Source: Cycas panzhihuaensis
Taxonomy: Eukaryota; Cycadophyta
DNA length: 64,000 nt
Assembly: GCA_023213395.1 (NCBI GenBank)
Contig: CM041465.1
Coordinates: forward strand, 101,129,741 to 101,193,740
Reading direction: 5' to 3'
The notes below the pieces were generated by a model. That model searched no databases and was not told the DNA's origin. It was given only the letters and a program-made list of their open reading frames with translations. Positions 29,201-41,500 of the stretch are shown piece after piece (the stretch's first letter is position 1; each line of letters starts with the position of its first letter). The position numbers and the translations under genes are program-made.

Positions 29201-30480
29201 CAAGGTATCTACTTTCTCTTGAATCTATTATGATAATAATTTTACTGCTTTCACTAAATTTATGATATGTATCATCACCAAACATGATTTTCTCTTTTTG
29301 GGTCTTGTTAATAGTTTGGAATATCTCTTCCTTATGTGTCATATGGGTGGAGCATCTAGAGTCTATGTACCAACAATCTTCTTCTTTATTGGCAATAGGG
29401 CTTAATAAAAATAGTCAATTATTTTCCCTATTTTCAATTACCATGTTGGTATTTCTTCTTGATAAATGGTTATCTTTGACAAAACATCTATCTTTTGTAT
29501 GGCCAACCATATGACAATATATGTATTGGATAGGATCTCTTCCTTTTGACTTAGGCATCTACTCCTAGGGGTTCCTCTATCTATAAAGGATGCCATTCCC
29601 CTTTCTAAATATGGGCTTTAATTGTTGCCTTATCTATTACTTGGATTATTTAGATTGGGCCTTTGTCTTAGCAATTATAATAATATTGGCTAACTTCTTG
29701 ATATCTTTCTTGGCTTTGGTATCTACTTTGATTTGGGTATATTTTATTGGATCCTTGATACCTTTGATGAGGAGCTTGGTATCTAGGATGTTGATCTTGG
29801 TATATATTTTATCTTGAATTCCTGTCTCTCCCTCTTGGGGATTGATCCCTTGTCCTTAAACTTTGAGCTTAGGTATTTGATTTAATTCTAGCCTTTGTTG
29901 AAAAGGTATATTTCAAGGATTCATTGGTACCCTTCTTTTACTCAACAACCATCAACACAACACTTAATTATTCTATCTTCATGGTGCTTAAGTCCTTAGA
30001 TACCTCTATGCTTGTGGCTACAATTTCAAACCTTTTAATTTCTCTAATACATCTAAGTATTCATTCCATGACCCTTTCTTTAGTAAGTGTTTCTCTAAGA
30101 GATCTGATTTGGTTCACTAGATGTTAAACCTTAGTTATAAACTCATTGTTGGTCTCCTTGAGTGATATCCTTAAGTTCTCAAATTTACTTCTTAAAGTTT
30201 AGAGTTTTGATGAGGCTACTTCTTCATAAATTAGCTGTAATGTATTTATAATTCTTTGGATTTTGATGTTTCACTAACTCTTAGGAAAATATAATCTTCT
30301 AAGGCACAAAAGATTAATGCTAGTGCTTCATTATTCTTCTTCACACATTCTTTATAGGATTATATTTCTGCTAGAGTGGTATTTTGACTAACTTTTATAT
30401 ATCCTATTTTCACAATATCCTACATGTCTTTAGCTCTAAGGATGGGTCTCATCCTCTTACTCTAGTTTAAGAAATTTGAA
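26286..30480 (-). pseudogene. Copia element B gag-pol (decayed)
   Basis: This once encoded gag, protease, integrase and RT/RNase H in copia order. From high to low coordinates: a CHMVGHTKDRC zinc-knuckle remnant (about 29475-29515); YIDSRCSTHM, the protease active-site region with S-R in place of S-G (about 29345-29375); and SRYLDDVLHVLALKKNLLS (29150-29210). FVRYNNVSKSYRMYDP marks the integrase C-terminus (about 28170-28220). Then come WVYKTKFKSDR (27690-27725), KEGIDYNETF, VDDLVYIRN (27265-27290) and FISQRKYTLDLLQKF. The chain ends with LYRQLIESLICLTS and KKSTSGYTFSLS...KQNTISLS (26620-26740). Stops and shifts occur throughout. Confidence 0.88.
27091..27180 (-). repeat. 45-bp tandem duplication inside element B RT
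   Basis: The block GATAAAGATACCATCATC...TTCCAATC.TAGGAA occurs twice head to tail, so the RT carries LEVWQDDDGIFI twice. The family has this block once, so the duplication arose after insertion or in a recent parent. Confidence 0.85.
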
Positions 30481-31911
30481 TAGTCAAACTTAAGGGTAAT
30501 TATATTACTAAAGTTTATAGCTATTATGTTTAAAAAAATAAGTTTATTCAAATGTTCCCCAAGGATAATTTAAAAAAATATGTCTTATTTACTAAGAAGG
30601 TTACTAAGCTCTAAGTCTTTGGGTCTTTAAGGGAAGCTTATGATTCTAGTGGCACTTGGACACAAGTAGCAAATCAAGAACCCAATATACTAGTATGTAA
30701 GTGTTAGGATCTATATGCCTTAGTACGTAGGTTGTTAAGGTACAAGACCCCCCTGATCTATTGATCCACCTACGCCAAAATTATGCCTAATAATATATCT
30801 AGCGGTCAAAACTTTACAACCAAGGAACTCACCCCCCTGGTTCTAGCTTGGTATGTGAACTCTAAAAGGATAGGGTTTTCCACATCAGTCTACCACTAAA
30901 TGCACCTAATAGTTAATGGCTTCCTCAACAAATTATAGTCTACCAAAAACATATGCAGGGTGGTTATTGTAAGGGTCCTAAGTATTCCCCTTGCAAGGCT
31001 AGAAAAATGGTTGTTCATTTGGAAAATTATCTTAGTAATGTGAGAGTTTATTTTGAATATAGTCTTATTGACAAATAAAGATTCCTTTTACTAACAATTA
31101 TAAAATAACTTAAAAAAATAGTAAGAAATAAAATAAAATAAGTTTTGAATAAAATAAAATAAGCTTTAAATGAAATGAAATGAATATGAAATAAAATGAG
31201 CTTTAAACTAAAATAAAATGAGCTCTAAGTAAGCTTTAAATAAAATAAAATAAGCTTTAAATGAAGTGAAGTTGAACCGGATAGCTTAAAATAAAGTAAA
31301 TTAAAGGTTAGAGAGCTTTTTATTTGTAAAAAGTTGGCCAAACATTTGCATCCTTCTTCAAGGGGCTAATCTACATAAATTTAGCCAAAAATCATATATA
31401 AGCCTTAAATTTTAAAGTGAAAACTACCAAAATAGGTTAGTATATCAATATAATATAAATATACTTCAATAAATTTAATAAATTACTTTAAAAATGATGT
31501 GAAAATCTTAAATTAGGATCAAATAGGAAAGTTGACTTTAGTAACCTAAAAACCCTACAAACTAACTTCAAATTAGTATGAAAATAACTTTAGAATGTAT
31601 ATCTTTGAGTCAGCTTTCTAATTAATCTAATTGTTTGAGAACCAGGCTCTTGGTTACGGAGATATTAAGAAAACAATGAAGTCTATTCCTTATGGCTAAA
31701 AAGCTAGAAAGGGGGCCTTAAGCCCTTTGAAATTGGAGCCCCTAATCACCTAGTTATCACATAAGACCTACCATTAGTCTGTGAAGGGGGCTACTAGACT
31801 TTAAATATTATCAAATAGAATTTAAGCTTTCTAAATCTAAAAGAATAAAAAATGGCTTATAAAAATTAGAATCTTCCCCTTAAAAATAATGAAATGAGGT
31901 CATATAGGACT
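30481..31911 (-). other. Non-coding leader of element B, gag-side part
   Basis: No gene. Between gag and the insertion of element A lies non-coding DNA with the same order of landmarks as the leader of element C (41600-43300), for example the CTTCTTCAAGGGGCTAA and GGGGGCCTTAAGCCC blocks. It includes a degenerate repeat at about 31090-31290 built from ATAAAATAAGCTTTAAA-like units. Confidence 0.6.
31090..31290. repeat. Degenerate ATAAAATAAGCTTTAAA repeat
   Basis: Several imperfect copies of a 16 to 20-base unit containing AAGCTTTAAA or GAGCTTTAAA follow one another in the leader of element B. Confidence 0.7.
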
Positions 31912-31916
31912 AAAAG
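31912..31916. repeat. Left target duplication of copia element A (AAAAG)
   Basis: AAAAG directly before the 5' LTR is repeated at 37239-37243 directly after the 3' LTR, the 5-bp duplication expected for copia integration. Confidence 0.93.
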
Positions 31917-32565
31917 TGTTGGGTATTATGACAACAATTATAGGCCTAAAATTATGGCATGTTTTTGGTGTAGTTTCCCCCACTAATCTTTCTCGGGGGG
32001 TTCTAAGGGGGGCGGGAGCCCCCCTTGGCCGGGGGGGGGGGGTGCGAGGTGGGTGGAACGCCCCCTACTAGGAGGGGGTTCGGGGGTGATAGCCCTCGAC
32101 CTAAAAAATTAACCATGTAAACCTTATCAAAGTGTAAAGAGAATCAAGGTCATTCAATACAAATACCCTAGATTCTACGGTTGAGATTTAGGTCTTGGAT
32201 GTCCTCTCATGTAGCCTGTTTTAGGGATTTTCTTATTATGTTGTAATGTTATACAATGTAATATGAAGAGGGTGGTGGCTGATTATTGTTACAGAGAGCA
32301 CTCTGTATCTGTGATGTATTATTTCTCCATTTTGTAGCAATAAAGATTGATACCTTTCCTATATGGATGTTTTCCTAGCACACTGCTAGGGTTTTACCAC
32401 GTTATATCGGGTGCATATGTGATGTTTGGATTTCATTGTCTTGTTACTGTATAATCTCTGATTTTAGAACTTGCATGTAATTGTATGTTTCCATTTCTGT
32501 AACTAGTTGTAAGAAAGTAATAAATCTTAGTGGCTGTTAGAGGATTGGACCTTCTATTCTCAACA
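31917..32565 (+). repeat. 5' LTR of copia element A
   Basis: A 649-bp LTR, TGTTGGG...CTCAACA, matching 36595-37238 along its length. It contains a C/G-rich block (about 31975-32100) with a run of 11 to 12 G, and an AATAAA at 32338-32343 that may serve as its polyadenylation signal. Confidence 0.95.
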
Positions 32566-32567
32566 AG

Positions 32568-32580
32568 TGGTATTAGAGCC
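32568..32580 (+). promoter_or_regulatory. Primer binding site of element A
   Basis: TGGTATTAGAGCC, two bases inside the 5' LTR, is the plant initiator tRNA-Met complement (TGGTATCAGAGCC) with one C-to-T change. Confidence 0.9.
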
Positions 32581-32636
32581 ACTCTTTTTCTTGCAGTGAG
32601 TTTGTGAAGGTTTTGGTGTCAACTTTTCTACACCAA

Positions 32637-35600
32637 ATGGTGAAACTAGCAAGTGAAAAGTTTGAGGTGGAGAAATTCAATGGCAAGAACAACTTCGAGT
32701 TATGGAAGCTAAAAGCATACGATATTCTTTTATAGCAGGGTTTGTACAAAGCCCTTGCAGGAAAATCAAAGAAACCTGTGGGGATGGATGATGATAAATG
32801 AGATGATTTAGATAAAAAGGCACTTATCATAATATGATTATGCTTGGTGGATGAAGTTTTATTTAACATCATAGGGGAACAGACGGCAATAGGATTATGG
32901 ACCCGGTTGGAAGGCACAGATATGACCAAATCGATGTGAACCAAATCTACCTGAAAAGGCAACTGTACTCATTACGGATGAAGGAAGGTACAAAAATTGC
33001 TAACCATTTAAATGTTTTCAATACTCTTATTTGTCAATTAACTAATATCGATGTTAAAATTGAGGATGAAGACAAGGTAGTTACCCTGTTATGCTCATTA
33101 CCTAAATCCTGAGATAATATTATCACCTCAATCAGTTTTAGCACTACAGATGAATTGGAATATGACTCTATTGTGAGTGCTTTTCTAATAGAAGAAGTAT
33201 AGAGGAAGTCTAGTCTTGAAACCTCCACACCAGAAGCCATGACAGTAAGAGGTAGAATGTTTGAGAGAGGACAAAACTCTAGGGATACATCAAGATCCAA
33301 GTTAAAGAGCAAAAAGAGTAAGCTCAAGTGTTGGCATTGTAATAAGACTGGTCACCTCAAGAAGGATTGTTACAAAAGGAAGGAGTTCCAGAAAAAGGAA
33401 GATCCTACCTAGGAGGCAAATCAGGTGGATTCAAATCAAGGTATGGATGATGATGTCTTGGTTGCTTATAATATTTCTCATTATCACCATGACTAGTTAT
33501 TAGATTCAAGTGCTTCGCACCACATGTGTCCACACAGGAGTTGGTTCTCATCATACCAACCTCTTGATGGTGGTGATGTTCTTATGGGAAACGAAGTTTC
33601 TTATAAGACAATGGGCATTGGTAGCATCAAAATTAAGATGTTCGATGGGGTAGTCAAAATATTAACTGAGGTTAGACATGTACCTGATTTGAAAAAGAAT
33701 CTGATTTTCTTGGGTGAACTAGATTTGGGTGGTTTTAAGCATACAGGTCATGAAGGCGTCCTAAAGGTGTCAAAGGGTGCCTTGGTTGTTATGAAAGCCT
33801 TAAAGAGAGGAAATATTTATATTTTAGTGGGAAGTATGCGGATGACCAAGCGATAAAGGTCAAAGACTACAAAAGATCCTGCTCAACTATGGAATCAAAG
33901 ACTTGGGCACATGAGTAAGAAAGGACTTAAGGTGTTGATAAACTGTAAGTTACTTCCTAACTTGCAGCTTTCAAATTTATCTTTCTGTAAACATTATTTT
34001 TTTAGAAAATAGTGTAGACTCAGGTTTAAAGTAGGGAGTCACACTAGTAAAGGCATTCTAGATTACATACATTCAGATGTATGGGGACCAACCCCTAAAA
34101 TATCTTATGGAGGATCATTATATCTTGTCACATTTGTAAATGATTGCTCCAAGAAGGTATGGGTCTATTTTTTGAAAAGGAAATCTGAAGTTTTTAGTGT
34201 GTTTAAGCAGTTCAAGGCTTTAGTTAAGAATAAAACTGGTAAGACAATCAAATGTTTAAGAACTAATAATGGAGGTGAGTTTAACTCCTTGGAATTTGAG
34301 AACTACTACAGAGAAGCTATACTCTAGACCACTAGCTATACTCCACAGTAAAATGGTATTGCTAAGCACATGAATAGGACACTCTTGGAAAGAGCAAGAA
34401 GCATGCTAAGTAATGTAGGAGTGGAGCAGGGCTTGTGGGTAGAAGCTATTCAAATAGCTTGCTATCTGGTAAACAGGTCACCGTCAGTTGCAATAGATTG
34501 TAAGATTCCTGAAGAGGTATGGACTGGACATCCATGTGATTATTCAAATTTAAAAGTTTTTTGTTGTGATGCTTATGCCTGGACTAACAAAAGTAAACGT
34601 TCAAAGTTAGATCCAAAATCCAAGAGATATATCTTTGTTGGTTATGGTGACAAGGATGGTGTGAAAGGATACAGGTTGTGGGATCCTACTACCCACAAAA
34701 TCACCATTAACAGAGATGTCATATTTGATGAATCTCCCCTTGTAAAATCAGATAGTATAGAAGCTAAAACGAAACAAAAGCAGCAAGATGAATATCAATA
34801 AGTTAAGTTTAAAATGCAGCCATCTGTGGAATCAGAAGAGCATGAAGATCTTTCTGAAGATGAATCAGAAGTAGATTCGTAGGAGTATGTGGACACTCCT
34901 CTGCCAATAGTTAGAAGATCTACATGAGTTAGTCATCCACTTGACAGGTACAACCCTTCTATTTCTATTGATTTAGTTTCTAATGATGGTGAGACCACAT
35001 GTTATCAGGAAGCAGTAGATGATATCCATGGAGAGAAGTGGATAAAGGCTATGCAGGAAGAGATAGATGCCTTGAAGAAAAATCATTTATGGGACTTGGT
35101 AGAACTTCCACATGGCAGGAAGACTGTTGGTTGCATATGGATTTTTAAAAAGAAAATGGATGTTGATGGAAAGGTTGGTAAATCTGAGGCACGGTGGTGG
35201 CAAAAGCCTTTGTCTGAGAAAGGTAATGACTTTCATGAAATCTTTTCACTAATTATTAAACTTATTTCAATTTGAGTGCTGTTAGCATTGGTAGCTTCTT
35301 ATAATTTGGAGTTGGAGCAGTTAGATGTAAAAACAACTTTTCCACATGGAGATTTAGATGAGGAGATCTATATGGTTCAACCAGAGGGGTTTGTACAAGA
35401 TGGCAGGAAAAGACTTGTTTGCAGGCTCAAGAAATCATTGTATGGCCTGAAGCAATCACCAAGCAAATGGTACAAGAAGTTTGATGCCTTCATGGAGAGC
35501 CAAAATTTCAAAAGAAGTGAGTATGATCATTGTGTTTACTTCAAATTTATGGACAATAGCTTATTCATTATCTTAGTGTTATATGTTGATGACATGCTAG

Positions 35601-36547
35601 TTGCAAGCAAGAGCATGGTAGAAATCAATAAGCTAAAGGCTCAATTGGCTAGGACTTTTGATATGAAGGATCTAGGAGCTGCAAAACAAATCTTAGGCAT
35701 GGAGATACATAGAAACAGGAAAAGTGGTAAGCTATGGTTATCACAGCAGAAATATGTGGAGAAGGTGCTAACCAGGTTTGGGATGGCAAATGTGAAACTA
35801 GTGAGTATCCCATTGGCTTCCCACTTCAAGCTTTCATCTAATATGAGTCCTAGTAGTGAAGAAGAAAAGGCTTATATGTCTCATGTGCCTTATGCCAGTG
35901 CATTAGGAAGTTTGATGTATGTTATGGTATGTACAAGACTTGATATTTCACATGCAGTCAATGTAGTTAGTAGGTTTATGGCAAAATTAGGAAAGGAACA
36001 TTGGGCTACAGTGAAATGGGTGCTTTAGTATTTGAGAGGCACTATTAATTACTGCATCACCTTTGGAGATACAAGTAATCATGTTTGTGGATATGTCGAT
36101 TCAAATTTTGCAGGAGATTTAGAAAAAAGAAGGTCTACTTCAGGTTATGTTTTCACTCTTGCAAATGGTTTAGTTAGTTGGATGTCCAAATTGTAGAGCA
36201 CAATTACACTATCAACCATGGAAGCTGAATATATTGCTGCAGCACATGCTTGTAAAGAAGCAATCAAGTTCTGTGGTCTATTGGTTGAGCTTGGAAGGAG
36301 ATAAGAAAATGTAAAGGTATTTTGTGACAGTCAAAGTGCCATTTACCTAGCCAAGAATCCAGCTTATCACAGTAGAACAAAGCATATTGCTCTTAAGTAC
36401 CATTTTGTTAGACAGGTTGTGGAAGCAAGTGAAGTGGTACTTGAGAAGATTCATACTAATTAGAATTATGCTGATATATTCATAAAACCAGTACCATTAG
36501 AGAAGTTCAAATGGTGTTTAACTTCTCTTGGCTTACAAAAAAGATGA
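32637..36547 (+). pseudogene. Copia element A gag-pol polyprotein (decayed)
   Basis: One continuous gag-pol chain starting at the ATG at 32637 (MVKLASEKFEVEKFNG, the usual copia gag start). A zinc knuckle CWHCNKTGHLKKDC lies near 33333-33372. The protease site reads LLDSSAS (33495) where the family has D-S-G. The integrase zinc region is near 33890-34010. DVWGP (34079) and RTNNGGEF (34260) mark the integrase core, with Asn for the catalytic Asp in the latter. RT follows with DVKTTFPHGDL, GLKQSP and the intact YVDDM (35582), then RNase H with STMEAEYIAAAHACKEA and [20 protein letters not shown]. The frame changes once, near 32936-32944. About 19 in-frame stops occur, most in codons where the family has Gln, Arg or Trp. 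The frame ends at TGA 36545-36547. Confidence 0.95.
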
Positions 36548-36584
36548 TGAAGGATCCAGGAAAGGTAGTGGATAATTGTTGTCA

Positions 36585-36594
36585 AGGTGGAGAT
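36585..36594 (+). promoter_or_regulatory. Polypurine tract of element A
   Basis: AAGGTGGAGA and one base lie directly before the TGTTGGG start of the 3' LTR, the normal position of the plus-strand primer. Confidence 0.75.
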
Positions 36595-37238
36595 TGTTGG
36601 GTATTGTGACAACAATTATAGGCCTAAAAATGTGGCATGTTTTTGGTTCGGTTTCCCCCCCAATCTTTCTCGAGGGCTTCCAAGGGGGGTGGGAGCCCCC
36701 CTTGGCCAGGGGGAGTGCGGGGTGGGCGGAACGCCCCCCGCTAGGAGGGGGTTCAGGGGCGATAGCTACCAACTCAAAAAATTGACCATGTAAACTTTAT
36801 CAAAGTGTAAAGAAAATCAGGGTCATTCAATACAAATACCCTAGATTCTACGGTTGAGATTTAGGTATTAGATGTCCTCTCATGTAGCCTATTTTAGGGC
36901 TTTTCTTATTATGTTGTAATGTTATGCAATGTACTGTGAAGAGGGCGGTGGCTGATTGTTGTTACAGAGAGCACTCTGTATCTGTGATATACTATTTCTC
37001 CATTCTGCAGCAATAAAGATCGATACCTTTCCTATGTGGATGTTTCCCTAGCACACTGTTAGGGTTTTCCCACATTATATCAAGTGCACATGTGATGTTT
37101 GGCTTTCATTGTCTTGTTACTATATAATCTCTGATTTTAGAACTTGCATGTAATTGTATGTTTCCATTTCTGTAACTAGTTGTAAGAAAGTAATAGATCT
37201 TGGTGGCTGTTAGAGGATTGGACCTTCTATTCTCAACA
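36595..37238 (+). repeat. 3' LTR of copia element A
   Basis: A 644-bp copy of 31917-32565. The short open frames on both strands at 36533-36793 come from its G/C-rich block and are not genes. Confidence 0.95.
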
Positions 37239-37243
37239 AAAAG
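37239..37243. repeat. Right target duplication of copia element A (AAAAG)
   Basis: Matches 31912-31916 exactly. Confidence 0.93.
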
Positions 37244-38142
37244 AGACCACCAACTAAGGGCAAAGGGGGCTTAACCCTAAATATTATCAAATATAATTCA
37301 ATTTTTATAAACTATGTAAAAATAAATCAAAAAATTTAAATTTTAAACATGAATAAAGATTGTGAGATCTACGTGCCTACGCAAATGAATAAGAGGTTTA
37401 ATCAACTCATAAAAGCAATGAAGTAAGACACAACTTGAGGGATAGCTTGCGATGCCTACTACAAAGACACTAGTGAATTTTCACAAGATTCAATTGATCA
37501 CAAAGGCAAAATAAAGCTACAGAAGAAATGGGGGTCGTACAGTTATACAATGATCATACGACCTAAATAAAGACTAAAGATTGGCAAATAAATCCTTAGA
37601 TAGATAGTAGTAGGCCTATGACCCTATTGCAAGAAGATATACTGAGAAATAGAGAGATTTTTTTAATTTTTATCTAAAATCCAATGGGGTTTTAGTAAGG
37701 CAGAGGAGTAAGTTAGCTTTCGAGAGTGATTTCTTAGCTTAGAGGGAAAGGTTTTTAGAATCGTCTAATTTGGAGTGAAGAAGAATTGACAAGGATCAAA
37801 TGAATGGTCACTTGTAAAGTTTTCATTTAAAGATGGAGGTGCACTAGCCTACCAAATATCAATAACCTAAAAAATCCTTAAAAATAAATTAAGAACTAAT
37901 TAAAATATGAAAAATTATTAAATGAAGTTTATATAAAATTGATCCAAATCACTGTTGGGATATGTCCACCTATAAATACTACAAAAAACTATAAAAGTAT
38001 TGGGTGTATTGAGTGTACGAGCCAATATCACAAGTATACATTCAATATTTGAATGAGAACTATTGAAAACTATAGTAAATATAATCAAATAATTGAAATA
38101 CAAGTTTGTCATAATGTGTAACATCACTCTAATACTGAATGG
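37244..38142 (-). other. Leader of element B, LTR-side part
   Basis: Non-coding DNA between the primer site of B and the insertion of A. No reading frame recognised; it is the other half of the leader seen at 30481-31911. Confidence 0.6.
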
Positions 38143-38157
38143 GGCTCTGATACTAAT
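38143..38157 (-). promoter_or_regulatory. Primer binding site of element B
   Basis: On the minus strand TAGTATCAGAGCC follows the LTR directly, matching the tRNA-Met complement at 12 of 13 positions. Confidence 0.85.
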
Positions 38158-38448
38158 TGAAAGATCATGGGGATAGAGTAGGGAGACTATAAGGTTGCCA
38201 TAATAAAAATATGAACAAAATTCCAACATAAAGGTAGTGTTTAGAAATACATTTAGGTCATAGACATCTTATTTATAATCAGGATGTTGTGTGGCAACCC
38301 ACCATTAACTGACACTTTTAAAATTCAAAAAATATTTAAAAATACATACCTATTAGCTTAAACAACTGGAGTTGGTCATGGTGGTCTCGCGTCATCATTA
38401 AGAGATGTGCACATTTAATTAAAGAAAAATGGCCATTAATTCCAATGA
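38158..38448 (-). repeat. 5' LTR of copia element B
   Basis: Direct repeat of 25996-26285, next to the primer site, which fixes it as the 5' LTR on the minus strand. Its outer end reads CCAATGA where the other copy has CCCATCA. Confidence 0.87.
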
Positions 38449-38879
38449 ATATCATACACATCATAGAAAAGTTTTCTATGTGTTTCTCTTATGCAATTAT
38501 ATTATCCCCATTGAACTTTGGATAGGCCTTTAATGCCTTACTAGGTAACTTATCACTTCTCACATCTTAGATTTAAAGGGCTATTATAAATCCATAGAAT
38601 AATATTTGTTTATGTTACATGTTATTCAACCATCTTTGCTAAAATTTTAGCCTCTAAATATTCTTAGCCTGAAAAAGAAATTTCTTTGTCTACTTTCTTA
38701 GTAACCCTAAGTTTACTAATAAACCTCCTTGAAAACTGTTTAGCCAACTTTTAAGAATAGCAATCTTAACTAGTATTTATAATAAAAAAATTTAAAATAA
38801 AGAAAAGGAATGATTAGAGAATTTTTCCTAAGTATTCTCCCCAATTTTGTTGACCATTTGCTTGTGCCTCCCCCAAGAA
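38449..38879. other. AT-rich DNA between element B and repeat D2
   Basis: No gene seen. It may be a further part of repeat D that is lost in copy 1, where the microsatellite begins. Confidence 0.4.
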
Positions 38880-40490
38880 ATATTTTATTTGAGTATTGTC
38901 AACAAGGTATTCAAAGTTTTAACACAATAATACAACATCAACTATAGGATGTTCAAATCTAAAATATACTAACTAGCTTATAGATTTAATGAATAAATTA
39001 GTATACAATATTTATAAGAAAGAATAGTTAGTAGAAGATCACTTTTATGAATATTATTTTGATCTTAGGAAGGCTAAAAAACATGTAGTATATAGACAAG
39101 AAAAAGGTGTAAAGGAGAGAATTACAAATAACCACCATTCTAGGTATCATAGAATTGAGATGAATTGTAATTGGTAAATACCAATAGATATAAGTTGATT
39201 CAACTATGTTACAACTTAGGTTTCTTGACAATAAAAGGAATTTGGCACAAGATAAACTAAATGTAATTCTTTGAATTATCAATAGAGGAAACCTTATAGC
39301 AAAAGGTATATTTAGTACTCCAAATGATGAATTATATAAAATCTCATTCTCCCCAAATTAGTTACGACGGTCTATTATGAGAAATAATCTAATTGTTAAT
39401 AGTCTTACAATAAAAATAAGTACACCAAAAATATAATTGGAACTAAGACTCATGCTAGATAGATTAAGACATCAATCCATAAAATCTAGCCTAAAAAAAG
39501 AAAGGAAATGATATGAAGTAATTGGAACCATGACTAATATTAACTAGACCAAGCAATCACCAGTGAAACTCCTTTATCTTCAACCTCTTACCTTTTAAAC
39601 ATGCTTTAATTTTGTGTTGTCTAAGCTATATGAAATTATCTTATTGTTGATCTCAGTTACATGAAGTCATTTGAATGATATTTATTCATTAATAATCTCT
39701 TTTTCTAATCTATTTTTTACAAGTGGTAAGTTTAAGCATAGCACCAATGATCTAAAACTTTAATGCTTTAAGTCATTTATCTTCCTTCTCTAAAGTATTG
39801 CTATGAAAATGGTCAAAAATGACTCATAGATCATATTTTACTTACTTTACTAATCCATACATGTATATTAATGAGTTTTACATCATTTTATCCTTTGTTA
39901 ATGCTTTACGACATATTTTATGCATTTTCATAATTATGGAATTGAATCTCCTTAGTGTTTTATTTCACTTTAAAAACTATACAAATTTTACCTTTATATA
40001 TTATATGCATTTTACATCTTCGATAATGAATGCTTCCATATCTAGTTATCTATTCTTTTATAATTTTATATTTTATATTTTTGGGATTAAATGAGATTGT
40101 TCCTTATTATTTCTCCTTTACAACCTCATAAATGATTAATTAAATTTCACCTTTCTTTATCATATCCATGAAATTATGAAGAAAGGTACTCACAAATATT
40201 ATAGTGTTACTTACATTTTGGAGCTTTAGACATGATTGACTCTAATAATGCTTTGTTATTTATCCTTTGTAATCTTACGGTTAATCTATTCTTTGTCTTT
40301 CTTTCCTTCTATTGCTTGTGAGATTATAAGATTTATCATCAAGCATGATCAAACTCCTTCTAACTATTAGAGACTTCTAGGAGTTAGATGTTTTATCATA
40401 AAAATATCATCTTAATGCACCCTCTCTGGGCTAAGTATTAAGACTCTTATCCATCCTCGATAACTTCTCTTAACTATGTACATTTATTAT
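38880..40490. repeat. Dispersed repeat D, copy 2
   Basis: Similar to 19190-20830 through its whole length. The match breaks at about 40490, where element C begins, and resumes for some 40 bases after element C (about 44245-44285: TTTATAAAC...GGGGATAA against 20830-20875). Element C is therefore inserted in D2. No domain identified. Confidence 0.8.
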
Positions 40491-40506
40491 GGGTGCATAC
40501 ACATTT

Positions 40507-40815
40507 TGAAGAAGAATAATGGAGACAAGAGTAGAGCAGTGTAAACGATTATTCAAGCCATATTGAGAACCATTGTCAATTCATATTTAATCCATCTTGA
40601 AAACATTAACATCATTTCCATACATTTGGTGGTTAATAAACATTAGGGTTTTGAGACCCAAATTATATATTCAAGAGGCACGCAGGAGCCCACCTCAACC
40701 TAAATTTGAAATATAATAAAATAATAGCAAATATAAATAAAATAATCTTACCTAATAGTTAGGAGTAACTCACATGGTCCTAATGCAAAGTTAGGTAATG
40801 AACATTAACCTAACA
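40507..40815 (-). repeat. 3' LTR of element C
   Basis: About 309 bp, matching 43958-44239 with roughly 30 extra bases near its right end. It is followed on the plus strand by TTCTCTCCCTT, the complement of a polypurine tract. Its left end is approximate. Confidence 0.8.
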
Positions 40816-40829
40816 TTCTCTCCCTTAAT

Positions 40830-41500
40830 ATTCATTACATACATCTTCAACTTTTCTTTGAATTTATGGTACTTATACTTTAGAAAGACTTTGAGAGAGA
40901 GAACACGTCTTTTAACTTTGTCATCATCCTTGAAGTAATTATCAACCTACAATATTATCCTTACGATGTAGTCTTTTTTAATAATGTGTTATTCAAGATA
41001 TTTGTCTTCTTGATCTTTTACATTGTGGGAGTTAATCAAGTCAAAGGTACATACAGCCTTATCAAATGCAACAATGTGATCATTAATTTATTAGAGTCTT
41101 TAATAGTACATATAACATTAATCAATTCAATAATGTTTACCTACTCCAGAATATGTCCCATATGAAAAGCACTATTAATATAATTAGTTCTATCTAATTC
41201 CTAAGTACCTCCCCTATAATTGATTCCAATGTATCTCATGCAATTTTAGAAGTGGTAATTTTGCTAACAATAGTGAATATAATATCATCTATTATATAAA
41301 AAATTAAGGCTAAAGTCTCATTATCCTTTTTCATATTTTCTTTAAATGTTTATTCTTACTCTAAAGTAGAATCATGGTAACCATCATTCACATAATTTCA
41401 CAGATTTTTAGTGATAAAAAGTGTTTTTATCATTTTTTTTCAAAGTGAAAACTTAGTTCCATCAAATATACGAATTATCATATTATCTATATAAGTTTCC
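40830..41500 (-). pseudogene. Gag-like remnant of element C
   Basis: On the minus strand this region corresponds to the gag region of element B at about 30230-30480. The block around 41300-41400 (AAAGTCTCATTATCC..TTTCATATTTTC) matches the B text near 30320-30350, and GAAGGTAACTAAGC near 41625 matches 30597. The frame is broken and no catalytic domain follows before the 3' LTR. Confidence 0.55.

Larger units (their letters stand above)
31917..37238 (+). mobile_element. Complete Ty1/copia retrotransposon, element A (inactive)
   Basis: A 5.3-kb element with all structural parts: 5' LTR 31917-32565, tRNA-Met-type primer site 32568-32580, one gag-pol frame 32637-36547, polypurine tract about 36585-36594, 3' LTR 36595-37238, and a perfect AAAAG duplication. 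It lies inside the leader of element B in the opposite direction. The LTRs differ at roughly 9% of positions by eye, mostly transitions, so it is not a young insertion. Gag-pol has about 19 in-frame stops but only one frameshift. A solo LTR of the same family lies at 11499-12119. Confidence 0.96.
25996..38448 (-). mobile_element. Ty1/copia element B, interrupted by element A
   Basis: A minus-strand copia element, 12.45 kb as it stands and about 7.1 kb once element A (31917-37238 plus one TSD) is removed. Its LTRs are 38158-38448 (5') and 25996-26285 (3'), about 290 bp each. They match along their length and start and end TG...CA, one end being mutated. A primer site complementary to tRNA-Met (38143-38157) lies just inside the 5' LTR. 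Inside, from high to low coordinates, come a long non-coding leader, gag, protease, integrase, RT and RNase H. I could not find a clean target duplication at its ends. All coding parts are broken. Confidence 0.85.

Noticed and set aside
36533-36793. Gly/Pro-rich frames on both strands
   Set aside because: They lie within the G/C-rich block of the 3' LTR of element A and are not kept in the other LTR.
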